Source of the DNA: Tuctoria greenei
Taxonomy: Eukaryota > Streptophyta > Magnoliopsida > Poales > Poaceae
NCBI GenBank assembly: GCA_036927565.1
Contig: JAYESD010000009.1
Span: 24,209,601-24,273,600 of the forward strand
Length of the DNA: 64,000 nt
Direction: 5' to 3'
Both the position numbers and the translations under genes were made by a program. This document shows, piece after piece, positions 34,080 to 44,050 of the stretch. Every line of letters starts with the position of its first letter. The first letter of the stretch is position 1. Under the pieces are notes generated by a model. It saw nothing but the letters and a program-made list of their open reading frames with translations. It ran no database searches and had not been told where the DNA came from.

Positions 34080-34262
34080 ACATGTTTGGGGCGTAGCATG
34101 CATATGTATGTCTAACATCCATGTGAGGGACCTCGATCATGTTTGATGACGTTACGTGTTTTCTCTTTCTGTTGAGAGATCATCATGTTTGAGGCTTGTT
34201 GATCATGTTTGGGGCGTAGCATGCATGGACAACTAACATGCATGTGAAAGACCTCAATGCAT
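34080..34262. repeat. Satellite units (same family as 2,885-3,484)
   Basis: Two partial units with TGTTTGGGGCGTAGCATGCA and TGATGACGTTACGTGTTTTC. Confidence 0.65.
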
Positions 34263-34430
34263 GTGAAATAACATGCGTGTTTCTAAAAGCAAGATATAGT
34301 GTTTCCTCAAGAAAAATAATTTTATGAGAGATTGGGCGCACAAGCAGAAAAGCAAGAACTTGAGCGATGGACCGGCGAATACCATGCCAGGATGATCGAC
34401 GGCAGCCGATCTGCAAACTCAGTGGTTAGA

Positions 34431-35032
34431 TCAGTAGTCGCTGGAGAGCAGCTTGCGGCCGACCTCGAAGGAGACGAAGGCATCGATGCACGCATAGCTG
34501 ATCTGCTCGCCGGAGAGATTTTACGTGTCCCAGTTGCTCGTCCTAACCCAGTAAGGCTTCTCCATGTCGGCGCCCATCACGGCGCTCGCGATGTCCTTTA
34601 GCCCCGCACGGCGGAGGCTCGGGCGATCCATCTCCTCTGCTGCAAGCTGGCCAGGTCCACCACTTTGGCCACCTTCAGCTACCAGTCTTTCCAATGTCTG
34701 TCGGCATCACCCTCCACGCCCACGCCGATGAAGCGATAGTCAGAATCGCTGAGGAAATCTTCCAGTTCATCGGGGAAGTAGTCAGCGTGGATGACCAGGA
34801 AGATGAGGCAGCAGCGGCCGACGCAGAGCTGCAGAACAACAATGGGGTTCTGGTCGACAGAGTAGCTGGGGCGCCACTCGACGTCAAGCCCGACGACAAG
34901 CTGGTGAAGGTGCCAATGATGCATGGAGAGGACCTCATTGAGCTAGTCCTCCACGGCCTCGCCAGAGGATGTCACGGTGGTGGTGATCACATCTTCCTCG
35001 AACATCATGTTGTACACCTGAGTCCCCACCAT
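34431..35032 (-). pseudogene. WRN-like 3'-5' exonuclease (DEDDy) pseudogene
   Basis: About 200 codons, the usual size of the small single-domain plant exonucleases related to the Werner exonuclease domain. The Exo I motif is GLDVEWRPS (Asp and Glu of DxE) near 34,870, followed by NPIVVLQLCVG. Exo II-like DYRFIGVGVEGDA is near 34,735. KDIASAVMG with EKPYWVRTSNWD follows, then the Exo III motif YACIDAFVSFEVG (Tyr-x3-Asp) near 34,490. An intact protein would remove nucleotides from 3' ends of DNA or RNA. Lesions: TAG in the N-terminal part (after GEAVED), TAG after HWKDW near 34,677, a frameshift near 34,630 and TAA after NWDT near 34,520. No intron is visible, so it could be a retrocopy or a single-exon gene. 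Confidence 0.8.
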
Positions 35033-35671
35033 TGGGTCCTCTCTCTTTGTCGTCCGTACGATTACCGTCCGCGGCGGCGCGGCGCAACTTATCTCTTGTG
35101 AAAAAGCTTCGTCTACACCTTTAGTTTGAATTTTAATTGGAAATGGGCCTGGATATATAACTGATGCAGTTACGATTTGAGCGGAGGAGTTTCCGAATTT
35201 GACGGGCTCGAGCTCGGAGTAAAGAGAGTAATGAAGATTTTTGAATCTAATATACTCTTCTAATTTTTAATTCTTATCGTTATGACCGCAAGTTGCATTG
35301 TCTCAACCTAACACCACGTACAACAACAACAACATTTCTCAGGGGCCCACCGACTGGGTATGATGGGTGGGCCACGGGATACCTTGGGTCCAGCCACCAG
35401 AGAGTAGCTAGTGTGAACGCATGCTAGAGAGATCAGCGGAATTGGGAACTGGCTAATGAAGATGGATGTCAACAATCTCACAAATCATGTATCGAAACGT
35501 GCGTCATCCTTTTTCTTCTTCCCTTTTTTCTTATAATGTACATATTATTTTCCACCAATCTTCTAGCCCTCTTTTATTTGAAGTTGTATTGTTGGATCAG
35601 GATATGTGGTCGGCGTGAGGCGAGAGTCGTGTGTGCAACACCAGGCGGAACATCGTGGAGAGACGTTGCTC
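35033..35671. other. Unassigned DNA
   Basis: Upstream of the exonuclease pseudogene; no gene or recognised element seen. Confidence 0.35.
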
Positions 35672-35870
35672 CCCTTGTTGAATTTGATGACGTTGAGGAT
35701 CAGATGTGGCGTATGTGTTTTGACAACTGTGTTCATTTGTTCCTAAAAACGGAACACGTAGCGGCTAGCACCTACGGCTGTCGTTTCTTCGAAAGGACGA
35801 GTACAGCATGGTTGGAAATTATATTGTAGCAAGGCATGCTATTAATTTGATGAACCGCGTGCATAGTGAG
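35672..35870. repeat. 200-bp direct repeat, copy 2
   Basis: Counterpart of 33,659-33,870. Together with P2 and P3 it suggests an old segmental duplication. Confidence 0.75.
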
Positions 35871-36589
35871 CTGTTCCTATAAGGTATTCTATCCTCGAAC
35901 CCGCGAGGGAACATTCTTCATGTCAAACATGCACGATGAGAGTGAGGACGGCGCTCGGTGGATGGTGCTTTGTTAATTAAGGCTAATGTTTTTTAAGATA
36001 ATAGCTAATTGCATGCTTGTGCAGAAGTTCAGATTGCATAGCAGTCGTTGTCATTAAACCGACCTTTTCCTCAGTATAGAGTATGGCCACAATGATACAC
36101 CAAGTTGTGAAGCTCAACAACGAAAGACTCAACCCGGCACACTAGTGAAAGTAAAACACCCGATACATTTTATTAATATGGAAGTCTATAACTAAGACTT
36201 AGTCCAAATCGGGTAAAAACTACGATGACCCTGACTTCTAGTACTATGTCTTTGCAAGCCACCTGAATCAAGTCTTTTTTTGTCTTCACCCTTTTGCAAT
36301 GACGCCCACGAGCATTTAATCTGGACTAATGTTGATACTCTAGAAACTGTTGTAGTGTCTTTTGTGATTTACTATGTACTTTGATGTTTGATTGCTCATT
36401 ATGTTGGATCTGTGTTGGGTTTGAACATAGAGAGTGGGCACAGGGTGAGGGTGAAGGTTCTCCCTTCTGGTGCTATCAGATAAACTAGGTGGTAGTCACT
36501 TTCTGAATCTCCAGCTCAGTAGAGTTGGAAGTGGAAACATATTCCATTCTAAAAAATAAAAGAGATAAATAGTCCATGAGTTTATCATT
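35871..36589. other. Unassigned DNA
   Basis: No gene seen. A short stretch near 36,030 (CAGATTGCATAGCAGTCGTT) resembles the end of the Mutator-like MITE at 24,530. Confidence 0.35.
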
Positions 36590-36760
36590 AGAACAACAAT
36601 ATTAGAACGATTTTTGCGCACCAATGAACACCAGAATAAAGTTCATTACCTTAAGACGATACATTACAAATAAGAAAAAAGAAAAACACAAACTACAAAC
36701 AACAAAAGAAAAACAACACAACTAAGAACAAGAAAAAAACTACTTCTCCTTCACCTCCAC

Positions 36761-37183
36761 CTACTTCTCCTCCTCCTCCTCCTCCTCCTCCTCATCCTCC
36801 TCCTCCTCCTCCTTCTTCTTCTTGGGCTCCTGGCAGGGCGGGGGCGCCTCCCGCAGCGTAGACGGGAAGCCCAGTTTCCTGGACATCGCCGCCACCAGGT
36901 TGTCGCGGCCGATGATGTCGAGCTTGTCCGCCAGTGTCTCAAAGGACGTCGAGGCGACCGACCAAGTGCGTCATGCCGAAAACGTAGTGGCCCTTGGTCC
37001 CTATTGCAGTATACTCTGGAAGCGGACCAAGCCCAAGGCGACGCATGGAGCACGATGTATTGTCAAATACATCACGCGTCATCTTCCGGAGAGCCCACTC
37101 CTTGTCCGGGGGGAGTCCGATCGGGGACGCTTCCCCTTGGCATCCTTCGGCGAGCTTGGCGGTGGAATTTTCTTGTCATCCAT
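36761..37183 (-). pseudogene. P3: broken third member of the P family
   Basis: ATG at 37,183-37,181 (MDDKKIPPPS). The reading moves frame at a run of six C near 37,110 to DKEWALRKMTRDVFDNTS and GHYVFGMTHLVGRLDVL, which match the P1/P2 core. It hits TGA near 36,940 and continues one base over to a Glu-rich tail (more than 15 Glu with one Asp) ending at 36,761. Two single-base frameshifts are therefore needed to follow the family. The N-terminal Pro-rich and helical parts of P1/P2 are mostly missing. The acidic tail is encoded by a TCC/GGA-type trinucleotide run (36,768-36,815), which is prone to length change. Confidence 0.65.
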
Positions 37184-37255
37184 GGTTCTCTAGGCACGGT
37201 TTTGGAAGAGAGGAAGAGTGGCTGTGTGGAGAAGACGATGGCGTGCCCGGGTGAT

Positions 37256-37262
37256 CTTATAG
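37256..37262 (-). promoter_or_regulatory. TATA-like box upstream of P3
   Basis: CTATAAG on the minus strand, about 75 bases upstream of the ATG. Confidence 0.35.
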
Positions 37263-37485
37263 CGTAGTAGCAGCCTAGCTGTTCGTCCCTCGACCCGCGC
37301 AGTAGTGGTGACAGGACGTTGAGCAATTCCAATTGAATTCAAAGATGCGCATGCGCTACGCGCGTCTAAGGTGCCTCGGTAACTAGCGTGCATTTAAGCT
37401 CGGTGCGCCCGGTCGCATCAACTGCCTGTAGAAATGGCTACGGCTTCAAGGACCAAACCTTATGCCGAAAATAGCAACATATATA

Positions 37486-38066
37486 CTTCCTCTGCCCCAA
37501 CTCAACTCTATTTATGTTTTGGTCAAACTTACCTTTGACCAATGATTTATATGGAATTTACTAACTTCAATAACATGTACAGTACTAGATTGTATATTAT
37601 GGAAATATTTTCATGGAGAATCTAAATGTACAATTCTTGTATTGTTAAAAAAGATCAAAATTACTTAACTCATTGGTCAAAGATAGATTTGACGAAACCT
37701 AAGGCTCCCTTTGGATAAGGAATTGAAAAGCACAGGAATAGGAAAAACATAGGAATTGAAATTGTATGTTTTTGCAATCCTATAGGAATTGAAAATATAG
37801 GAATTGACATGAGAAACCCTTTGGCAGCATCATAGGAAAAACAAAGGAACCTGCCACATGAGCCTAGAAAGAAAAAAGAGGTCCAAGTTCATGTTATGTT
37901 TCCTACGACATTTAGCAAAGGAATCCATTCCTATAGAAACTACCCTTTGTTTTTCGTGTGAGCCAAATGGTCATGCAGGAAAAAATCCTTTACAAATCCT
38001 ATCCTTCAAAATTCCTTTGCCATTCCTTCAATCCAAAGGGAGCCTAAAAATAGAGTCGACGTGGGA
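37486..38066. mobile_element. Stowaway-like MITE, interrupted by a Tourist MITE
   Basis: Begins CTTCCTCTGCCCCAACTCAA after TA, has the typical TTTGGTCAAACTTACCTTTG, and resumes at 38,048 with AAATAGAGTCGACGTGGGAC. Its right end is cut by the inverted-repeat arm at about 38,060. The intact end of the same family is seen at 38,783-38,849. Confidence 0.65.
37703..38044. mobile_element. Tourist-like (PIF/Harbinger) MITE
   Basis: 342 bp with perfect 14-bp terminal inverted repeats GGCTCCCTTTGGAT / ATCCAAAGGGAGCC and a 3-bp TAA target duplication (37,700-37,702 and 38,045-38,047). Confidence 0.9.
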
Positions 38067-38521
38067 CGCACGATGGAGGTTATGGTGCACTGGCACACCC
38101 AGATCGTACGGGTACCCGGCCAGCCGTGTAATTTCATTTTATATTTTATTTCCTAGGCTTAAAAGTTTCCTCATCCTTCCTGTTTGCTCTGTTTTCTCTT
38201 CCCTAGGCTTAAAAGTTTTATATTTTACAATATTTTTACATATGTAATATGCACATAGGATATATCACTTGATAGTTTTGCAAAAAAACATTAAGGAGAA
38301 ATATGTATATCCCATGCAACTACGTAAATCCACCAGAATTAATTAGCTAGTTACTTTTTAAGATGATAAAAAATTATTATCTTTTTCTAAGTGAGGTGGT
38401 CAGGGTACATGATGTGGCATAATAGCTTATAAATAATTACCCATTTGATCGTTCAAGGACCAAAAACTGAGTTTTGGTTGATAGTTTAAGGATGAAGTTT
38501 GCTTGTGAGCTTGATGAGCAC
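38054..38521 (-). repeat. Left arm of a long inverted repeat
   Basis: Reverse complement of 42,172-42,887 in the same order along its whole length (GGACGCACGATGG, TTCCTAGGCTTAAAAGTTT, ATATCACTTGATAGTTTTGC, TAAGTGAGGTGG, GGCATAATAGCTTAT, GAGCTTGATGAGC). Lacks about 80 bp and the 174-bp duplication present in the right arm. Confidence 0.85.
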
Positions 38522-38782
38522 CATCATTGTTTTGAGCAGTGATTAGTTTATGGCATCATCAAATCAGGAGTAATTTTTCTAGATCATTTGGGGCCGAAAA
38601 ATTAGTTAACATTCTATATATGAGGAGAAAGATTAGGATATGCTACCTTTTGCTTGTGTTGAATAACCCTACGCCGTGATAACATATCCGACACTTCATT
38701 CTGGTTGCCAGGATCATTCTGCCCCAAGTCATCTGGGCCAGCAGGCGGAGGACCTTGATCATCGGGATAAGGACCAGGACAT

Positions 38783-38849
38783 AAATCATTGGTCAAAGGT
38801 TAGTTTGACCAAAGCTAAAAATAGAGTTGAGTTGGGACGTAGGGAGGAG
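38783..38849. mobile_element. Stowaway-like MITE fragment (right end)
   Basis: AATCATTGGTCAAAGGTTAG to GTTGGGACGTAGGGAGGAG, matching the right half of the element at 37,486. Confidence 0.6.
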
Positions 38850-38865
38850 TATTTTTTACATACCG

Positions 38866-39070
38866 CTTTGCAGGCTCCGCTGTAAGAGATCTCCTGCCTC
38901 CTCACAACTCCAGCGGCTAAAGTAGTGTACAGCTGCACTTTAGAAGTCATAACTCCAGCGTTCGTCTTTTGTTTAGCCCAGTTTGCGTCAAAGGAAACTC
39001 ACGGGACAGTTTCAAGGAATGGAATCCTCCGGAATGGAAAGACATTCGTACGTAGTTTCGTAAGTAGCAT
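38866..39070. repeat. Degenerate direct repeats left of the F-box pseudogene
   Basis: ACCGCTTTGCAGG...CCAGCGGCTAAAGTA (38,866-38,960) recurs at 41,345-41,430. TTAGCCCAGTTTGCGTCAAA...GGAAACTCACGGGACAGTTT (38,970-39,060) recurs at 40,150-40,265, to the right of the F-box pseudogene. Confidence 0.65.
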
Positions 39071-39262
39071 TCCAAATGGTGCACTTTAGAAGCCATAACC
39101 ATCACTGCGTGTGTCTACGTGCGTCTCATCATCTTCTCCGCGCGTACTAATAAAGACACACCATCCTCTTCTTCGCAACACACACAAGCCATCCTCTTTT
39201 TTGAGCGTACTCTTACTCTTCATCTCCATCGCGCACGCCCTCATTGGTTCGCTTCGAAGCCC

Positions 39263-40037
39263 ATGGAGTTCCCCTTGCCGCACGATATTGTGGTCCTGAT
39301 CGCGGGATGGGTCGCCGTAACCTCACCGCAGCCGCTGGATGACCTTTCTATTCTGCGGGCCACCTGCAAGGCTATGCACGCGGCGTGCCGGGATCGCGCC
39401 GTGGGCTGGCGCGTGGCGCTGGAGAGGGAGAGCATTTGGAGGCTTAACGGGAGCTACGATGCCCTCGTGGAGCAAAGGGAAATCGTCAGCAACCCTCATG
39501 CGTGCTATGTCACCGGGTTCGATCTCGTCTTCCTGGGTAGTTGCGCGCAGCCGGGCACCCATTTCCTTGCCTGAGCGGCCGCGAACGGCCACATGGTGGC
39601 GGCCCACATCTCGCCATGCTCTGCTACGACGCCAACTGCGGGGCTCGCGACGCCATCGAGTATATTTGGCAGGTCGAAGGTGAGGCCCATGTCGGCTACA
39701 ACGAGGTCGGGTCTGTCGCGTTGAAGTGGACCAACAAGGAGTGCTGCCAGTGTCGGCATGAATCCATGAAGAGTGTCTATGGTGTCGTCTTGAGGTTCCT
39801 GGGCGGGCTTCATCTGGGAGCGCCGCCGATGGCGGTGCCCAACATTTACGATGACGCTTGGGGATGCCCAACAGGGGGAACCAGGGAACTGCCCACTGTG
39901 GCAGGCATGGGTGGGAGGAGTGGAGCATCTTCTGTACTGAGAACTGTAGGATTAAGCATGAGCATGACCTGTTCTGTCGTGAGGCGTTGTATTATATGTG
40001 TTCTATTCCCTCCATTCCCTTTTGGATGCATCCCTAG
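39263..40037 (+). pseudogene. F-box protein pseudogene (grass F-box family with C-terminal Cys-rich region)
   Basis: ATG at 39,263 opens an F-box-like start (EFPLPHDIVVLIAGWVAV, LSILRATCKAMHAACRD), followed by ACYVTGFDLVFLG. At 39,572-39,574 the frame meets TGA where a CGA Arg codon is expected (LA-stop-AAANGHMVAAH). A frameshift near 39,612 leads to AMLCYDANCGARDAIEYIWQ and a Cys pair (KECCQCRHES). A further frameshift is needed to reach WSIFCTENCRIKHEHDLF near 39,925-39,985. Such proteins are expected to bind SKP1 and act in SCF ubiquitin ligases. The gene is broken by at least one stop and two frameshifts. It is framed by direct repeats and lies between the arms of the long inverted repeat. 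Confidence 0.8.
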
Positions 40038-40149
40038 TTCTCCCAATGCCAATTAAAAGAGAACACAGGGAGTATATAAAATAGACTTGTATGTGTTTCC
40101 CCTCTGCGCGTTCATCTCTGATGAATGTTGCACTTGTTGTGTTTCCCCC

Positions 40150-40265
40150 ATGCGCCCTCGTCTTTTGCTTAGCCCCGTTTGCATCAAAGGAAACTCGTGA
40201 GACAGTTTAAAGAAATGGATTCTTCTGGAAATGAAATACATTCAATCATACTGTAGTTTGGAACA
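40150..40265. repeat. Direct repeat of 38,970-39,060
   Basis: TTAGCCCCGTTTGCATCAAA...GGAAACTCGTGAGACAGTTT. Confidence 0.65.
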
Positions 40266-40964
40266 AAGGAAATCAGTGTTCCCTTCCGAAGGAAATACAT
40301 TTGACGTGGGGATTTTCTCGGACTAAAGCATCTCTCTCCATTTTATTTCTTAACTCGCACCATATTCCAATCTCATGGGGATGTGCACCGTAAGTAACTA
40401 GTACGTGCATTCTTGCCTGATCTTGGATGTACACTGCTATCTGGTCCATAAATTCATTGGAGTTAGTACCTCATTTGTGACCGCGACCGCATATTCCTCA
40501 TTTTTCTTCTCGATTTCCCCAGGTATGTGGCACAACAGACCACCATCTTCTGGGATCATCAACTGCAGAAAAAACCGACGGGGGTCGATGGAGAAGTTTG
40601 CCATTAATGAGCGACGAGCCGCGAAGAAACTAATCTTCCTGAGAGGAACAAAGGATGTACTACTTTAGTATATGGAGGTTTTGGTTTCTTGGGAGTCTCT
40701 GGAGTACTAGATGGGGGTCGTGCGCAGTGATGGTTCAGCATCCGGCGGTGGTGGATTCCACATCCTCTGCAGTACTACAGGTGCATTAAGGGTGACTGAC
40801 ATGTGAACCCACAGCCTATGGGACCCACACCTCTCGCATGCACTAATGGAATGCGCAAAGTAATGGAACCGCTATGTTTTCAACATCAGCACAAGAATAA
40901 TATCATGCCATCAATAGATATAACATACTATGTTTGACAGTAATCTGCACCAAACATTTCCTGT
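40266..40964. other. Unassigned DNA
   Basis: An 87-codon open frame at 40,405-40,668 has no recognisable motif; I do not call it a gene. Confidence 0.35.
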
Positions 40965-41430
40965 TTTACAATACTACCTATCTTTTTCTAACATTTTTCT
41001 CGTCCTTTCTTTTCTTTTCTCTCTGATCATTGTCTCCACTTTTCATTCCAGTCGTCGCTAATTGACAAAACTAGTTGTTACATAATCCCCAATAAACACA
41101 AAATAAACTAATCGGCGCATCTAGTCCGCAGCACTCCCCTTCAAGCAGTGGTAATAATGTTTTGCCGCATATAGCAGTAGTGGTAATGATTACGCCACGT
41201 ATAGGGGCATAGGGCCAGTGTTACGTTGGAGTTATACCTATCTTATTCTAACATTTTTCTTGTCTTTTCTTTTCTTTTCTCTCTGTTGATCGTCTCCACT
41301 TTTCTTTCCAGTCGTCGCTACCCATTAGTATTGTATACTACTTTATAGACCGCTTTGCAGGGCCCACTGTGGGCGATCTCCTGGCACCTCCAGCGGCTAA
41401 AGTATCGTACAGGCCACTTTAGAGGCCACC
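40965..41430. repeat. Mosaic of repeats shared with the 45-48 kb array
   Basis: CTAACATTTTTCTCGTCCTT...GTCTCCACTTTTC occurs twice (about 40,971-41,060 and 41,231-41,320). Its reverse complement lies at 48,220-48,300. 41,050-41,220 is the reverse complement of about 45,850-46,000 and 47,030-47,190. 41,345-41,430 repeats 38,866-38,960. Confidence 0.7.
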
Positions 41431-41558
41431 GGCGGTGTGGAGGGTTGTTTATTAACAAAGAATACAGATAATACAGATAGTTCACTAAGCAGCAGATAGA
41501 AAACAAAATAACAGACGAAACACACAAACAACATTGAGTTCACTATCATCAAACATTA

Positions 41559-41665
41559 CTCCTTCCTTCCTATATTACTTGTCGTTAGAACAAGTTTTTT
41601 AGTTCATATTTGAACTAGAAAACTTGTCCTAATTATTAACGACAAGTAATACGGGAAGGAGGAAG
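41559..41665. mobile_element. Stowaway MITE
   Basis: 107 bp, TA on both sides, ends CTCCTTCCTTCC / GGGAAGGAGGAAG, with ACTTGTCGTTAGAACAAGTT folding onto AACTTGTCCTAATTATTAAC. Confidence 0.85.
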
Positions 41666-42171
41666 TACAAAACATGAAAAACAACATCACGAAACAAGAA
41701 AAAAATAAAACATCATAAAAACAATAAGAGAAAAACATCACTACTGGATTAATCTGTGTCAAAATATTTCCTGTTTTAAAGTTGGGTTCAACTAGAAAGT
41801 AATCAGATGTTTGGTGCAATCGTACTATCAACCATCTTCAACCGTTGAATCGATCTACATTACGATCTTTGAATTTTTTATTTAACCCCATCCACCAGGT
41901 GGAGGGGTGGTGGTTGTGGTGGTGGAAGAGGGTTAAATGAAAGATGTAATAACCGTACGATGTAGATCCAACAGATGAAAATATTTGATTACACGATTGC
42001 ACAAAAACTTTAATTGCATGTAGGGATGTCAACGAGTCGAACTCGAGCGAGTTTGTTTCTATCATATATAAAAATTGTGTCCCATAGAACATTTTTAATA
42101 GAATTATATAGTTTAGTTAATCATACGTACATATCATAGATGACAACAACAAATGAGCTTACTCGAACTTT
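41666..42171. other. Unassigned DNA
   Basis: Contains a small hairpin (CCATCCACCAGGTGGAGGGGTGG near 41,889) similar in style to the loop of the Mutator-like MITE. No gene. Confidence 0.4.
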
Positions 42172-42887
42172 TCAAGCTTGAGCTCATCAAGCCGGCAATA
42201 CTCAACTTCATCCTTAAACTTTCAATCAAAACTAAGTTTGGTCCTTGAACTTTCAAATGGGTCAATTATTTAGTCCATCAACTTCAAAAAACCGTTTCAC
42301 TTTCATCATTAGTTTGAGGTTGACATCCACATTGGCATGCCACATAAGCTATTATGCCATACATCATCTACCCCGGCCACCTCACTTATAAATTTTTTAT
42401 CAAAACTAAGTTTGGTCCTTGAACTTTCAAATGGGTCAATTATTTAGTCCATCAACTTCAAAAAACCGTTTCACTTTCATCATTAGTTTGAGGTTGACAT
42501 CCACATTGGCATGCCACATAAGCTATTATGCCATACATCATCTACCCCGGCCACCTCACTTAGAAATTTTTTATCATCATAAAAAATAACTAGCTAATTA
42601 TTTGGGTTGGATTTACATAGCTGCATGGGATATACATATTTCTCCTCCATTTTTTTTGCAAAACCATCAAGTGATATATCCTATGTCATATTACATATGT
42701 AAAACTATTGTACAATACAAAACTTTTAAGCCTAGGAAGAGCAAATAGAGCAAAAACAGAGAGGAAGAGCAATTTTTTAAGCCTAGGGAATAAAATATAA
42801 AACGAAGCTACGCGGCTGGCCAGGTACATGTACAGTCCGGGCCGGTGTGCCGGTGCACCTTAACCCCCATCGTGCGTCCCCGGTGGT
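42172..42887 (+). repeat. Right arm of the long inverted repeat
   Basis: Counterpart of 38,054-38,521. Contains the 174-bp tandem duplication. The outer end continues into CCCCGGTGGTTGTTGGGAAG, which is also part of the fold-back element at 44,051. Confidence 0.85.
42226..42573. repeat. 174-bp tandem duplication
   Basis: Units 42,226-42,399 and 42,400-42,573. I see one mismatch (T/G in CTCACTTATAAA versus CTCACTTAGAAA), and the homology ends a few bases later at the edge of unit 2. Confidence 0.95.
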
Positions 42888-43895
42888 TGTTGGGAAGACC
42901 CTTGCAGGCAGACCATGATCGCCTGACGTAGTGAATTTTATTGCAGCCTATTTTCAGGAATCTTTTAAATATGGTATTTTCTCATTAATTATTGTGGTCG
43001 ATCTATACGACATTTCATGCTCTAGGCAAAAACAAAAAAGGAAAAAAGATTGTACTTCACGCTGATGCAAACAAGAGGCAATTAATATAAAAACTCTTGA
43101 GTTCTTGTCAAGTTTACAAAATGAAAGCATCGGAACCCTCCCTAATTTCCTCGACAGTCAATGTGTTTTTAATCCTGTTAATTTGTTATAGAAGTTTGTA
43201 TTATTTAGATGTTTGAAGTATGCACCATTATATGCATGTAAACTCTTTCTCATGTTGAAGCAAGAATGCAAGAGTTTAAGAAACGATTTGAATGGACCCC
43301 TTAGTTGGATAGCTGGGAAGTACAACCGTCAGATAAAAACAAACGGTGGATGCAGTCTTTACTGCACGCATGGAGTAAAATGTCGCTATGTCAGGCGATC
43401 CTGGTCCAGGCAGGTATGCTCTGATTCCTATACTCCAACTCCATCTAGGCTTCCGATGACACAGACGGTTCAGCACCAGACTGTAGAAAGGATAAGCATC
43501 CACATATGTAACAATCATTGTTGATTGCATTGGTCTAACATCATTGTTTGACTGTGTTGGCCTACGTTTAGTCATTAACGCTAGCCTTTGAATCTGTGTA
43601 GTGCGAAAGGGTTTAGTTTTGGTTTCACACTACACTATATAGACTATATAAAGTTTATATGTGTTCCCTAATGAATACACAACAAACATTCTCCATACAG
43701 AATAGTCTCGAGACCAGTAATCTTTCCCTGCATGCTTATGCTTTCTTCTGCCATGATGTCAAGTCCAAAATTAGCAAAGCCTTGGTGATGAGCAGCATGC
43801 AAGTTTCTTGATGAGACACTGACTACGAGGGCGGGCCTCGTCCATGCATGTTTCATAGGAAGGATGTTCCCTTGAGGGTTTGAGGATAAAAGGTA
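42888..43895. other. Degenerate copies of fold-back arm sequence
   Basis: 43,410-43,480 (CAGGTATGCTCTGATTCCTA, CTCCAACTCCATCTAGG) and 43,770-43,830 (AAAGCCTTGGTGATGAGCAG, CATGCAAGTTTCTTGATGA) match consecutive parts of the arm at 44,137-44,280 but are separated here by other DNA. No gene. Confidence 0.55.
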
Positions 43896-44005
43896 CTCCT
43901 CCATTCCACAATAATTGTTGTTTTGGACAAGATTTTTAGTTCATTTTGAACTAAAAATGAACTAAAAATCTTGTCCAAAATGACAATGTTATGGGAAGGA
44001 GGGAG
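43896..44005. mobile_element. Stowaway MITE
   Basis: 110 bp between TA repeats, ends CTCCTCCATTCC / GGGAAGGAGGGAG, nearly perfect hairpin (TTTTGGACAAGATTTTTAGT against its complement). Confidence 0.9.
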
Positions 44006-44050
44006 TATACCATCTAGGCACTGAACCGGAGGTTCGAAGGAAACTAGTAC

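Noticed and set aside
36751..37053. Arg-rich minus-strand frame over P3
   Set aside because: It is an alternate-frame reading of the Glu-rich trinucleotide tract of P3.
40405..40668. 87-codon frame downstream of the F-box pseudogene
   Set aside because: Not conserved in the repeats around it and no motif; could be a lost exon but nothing supports this.
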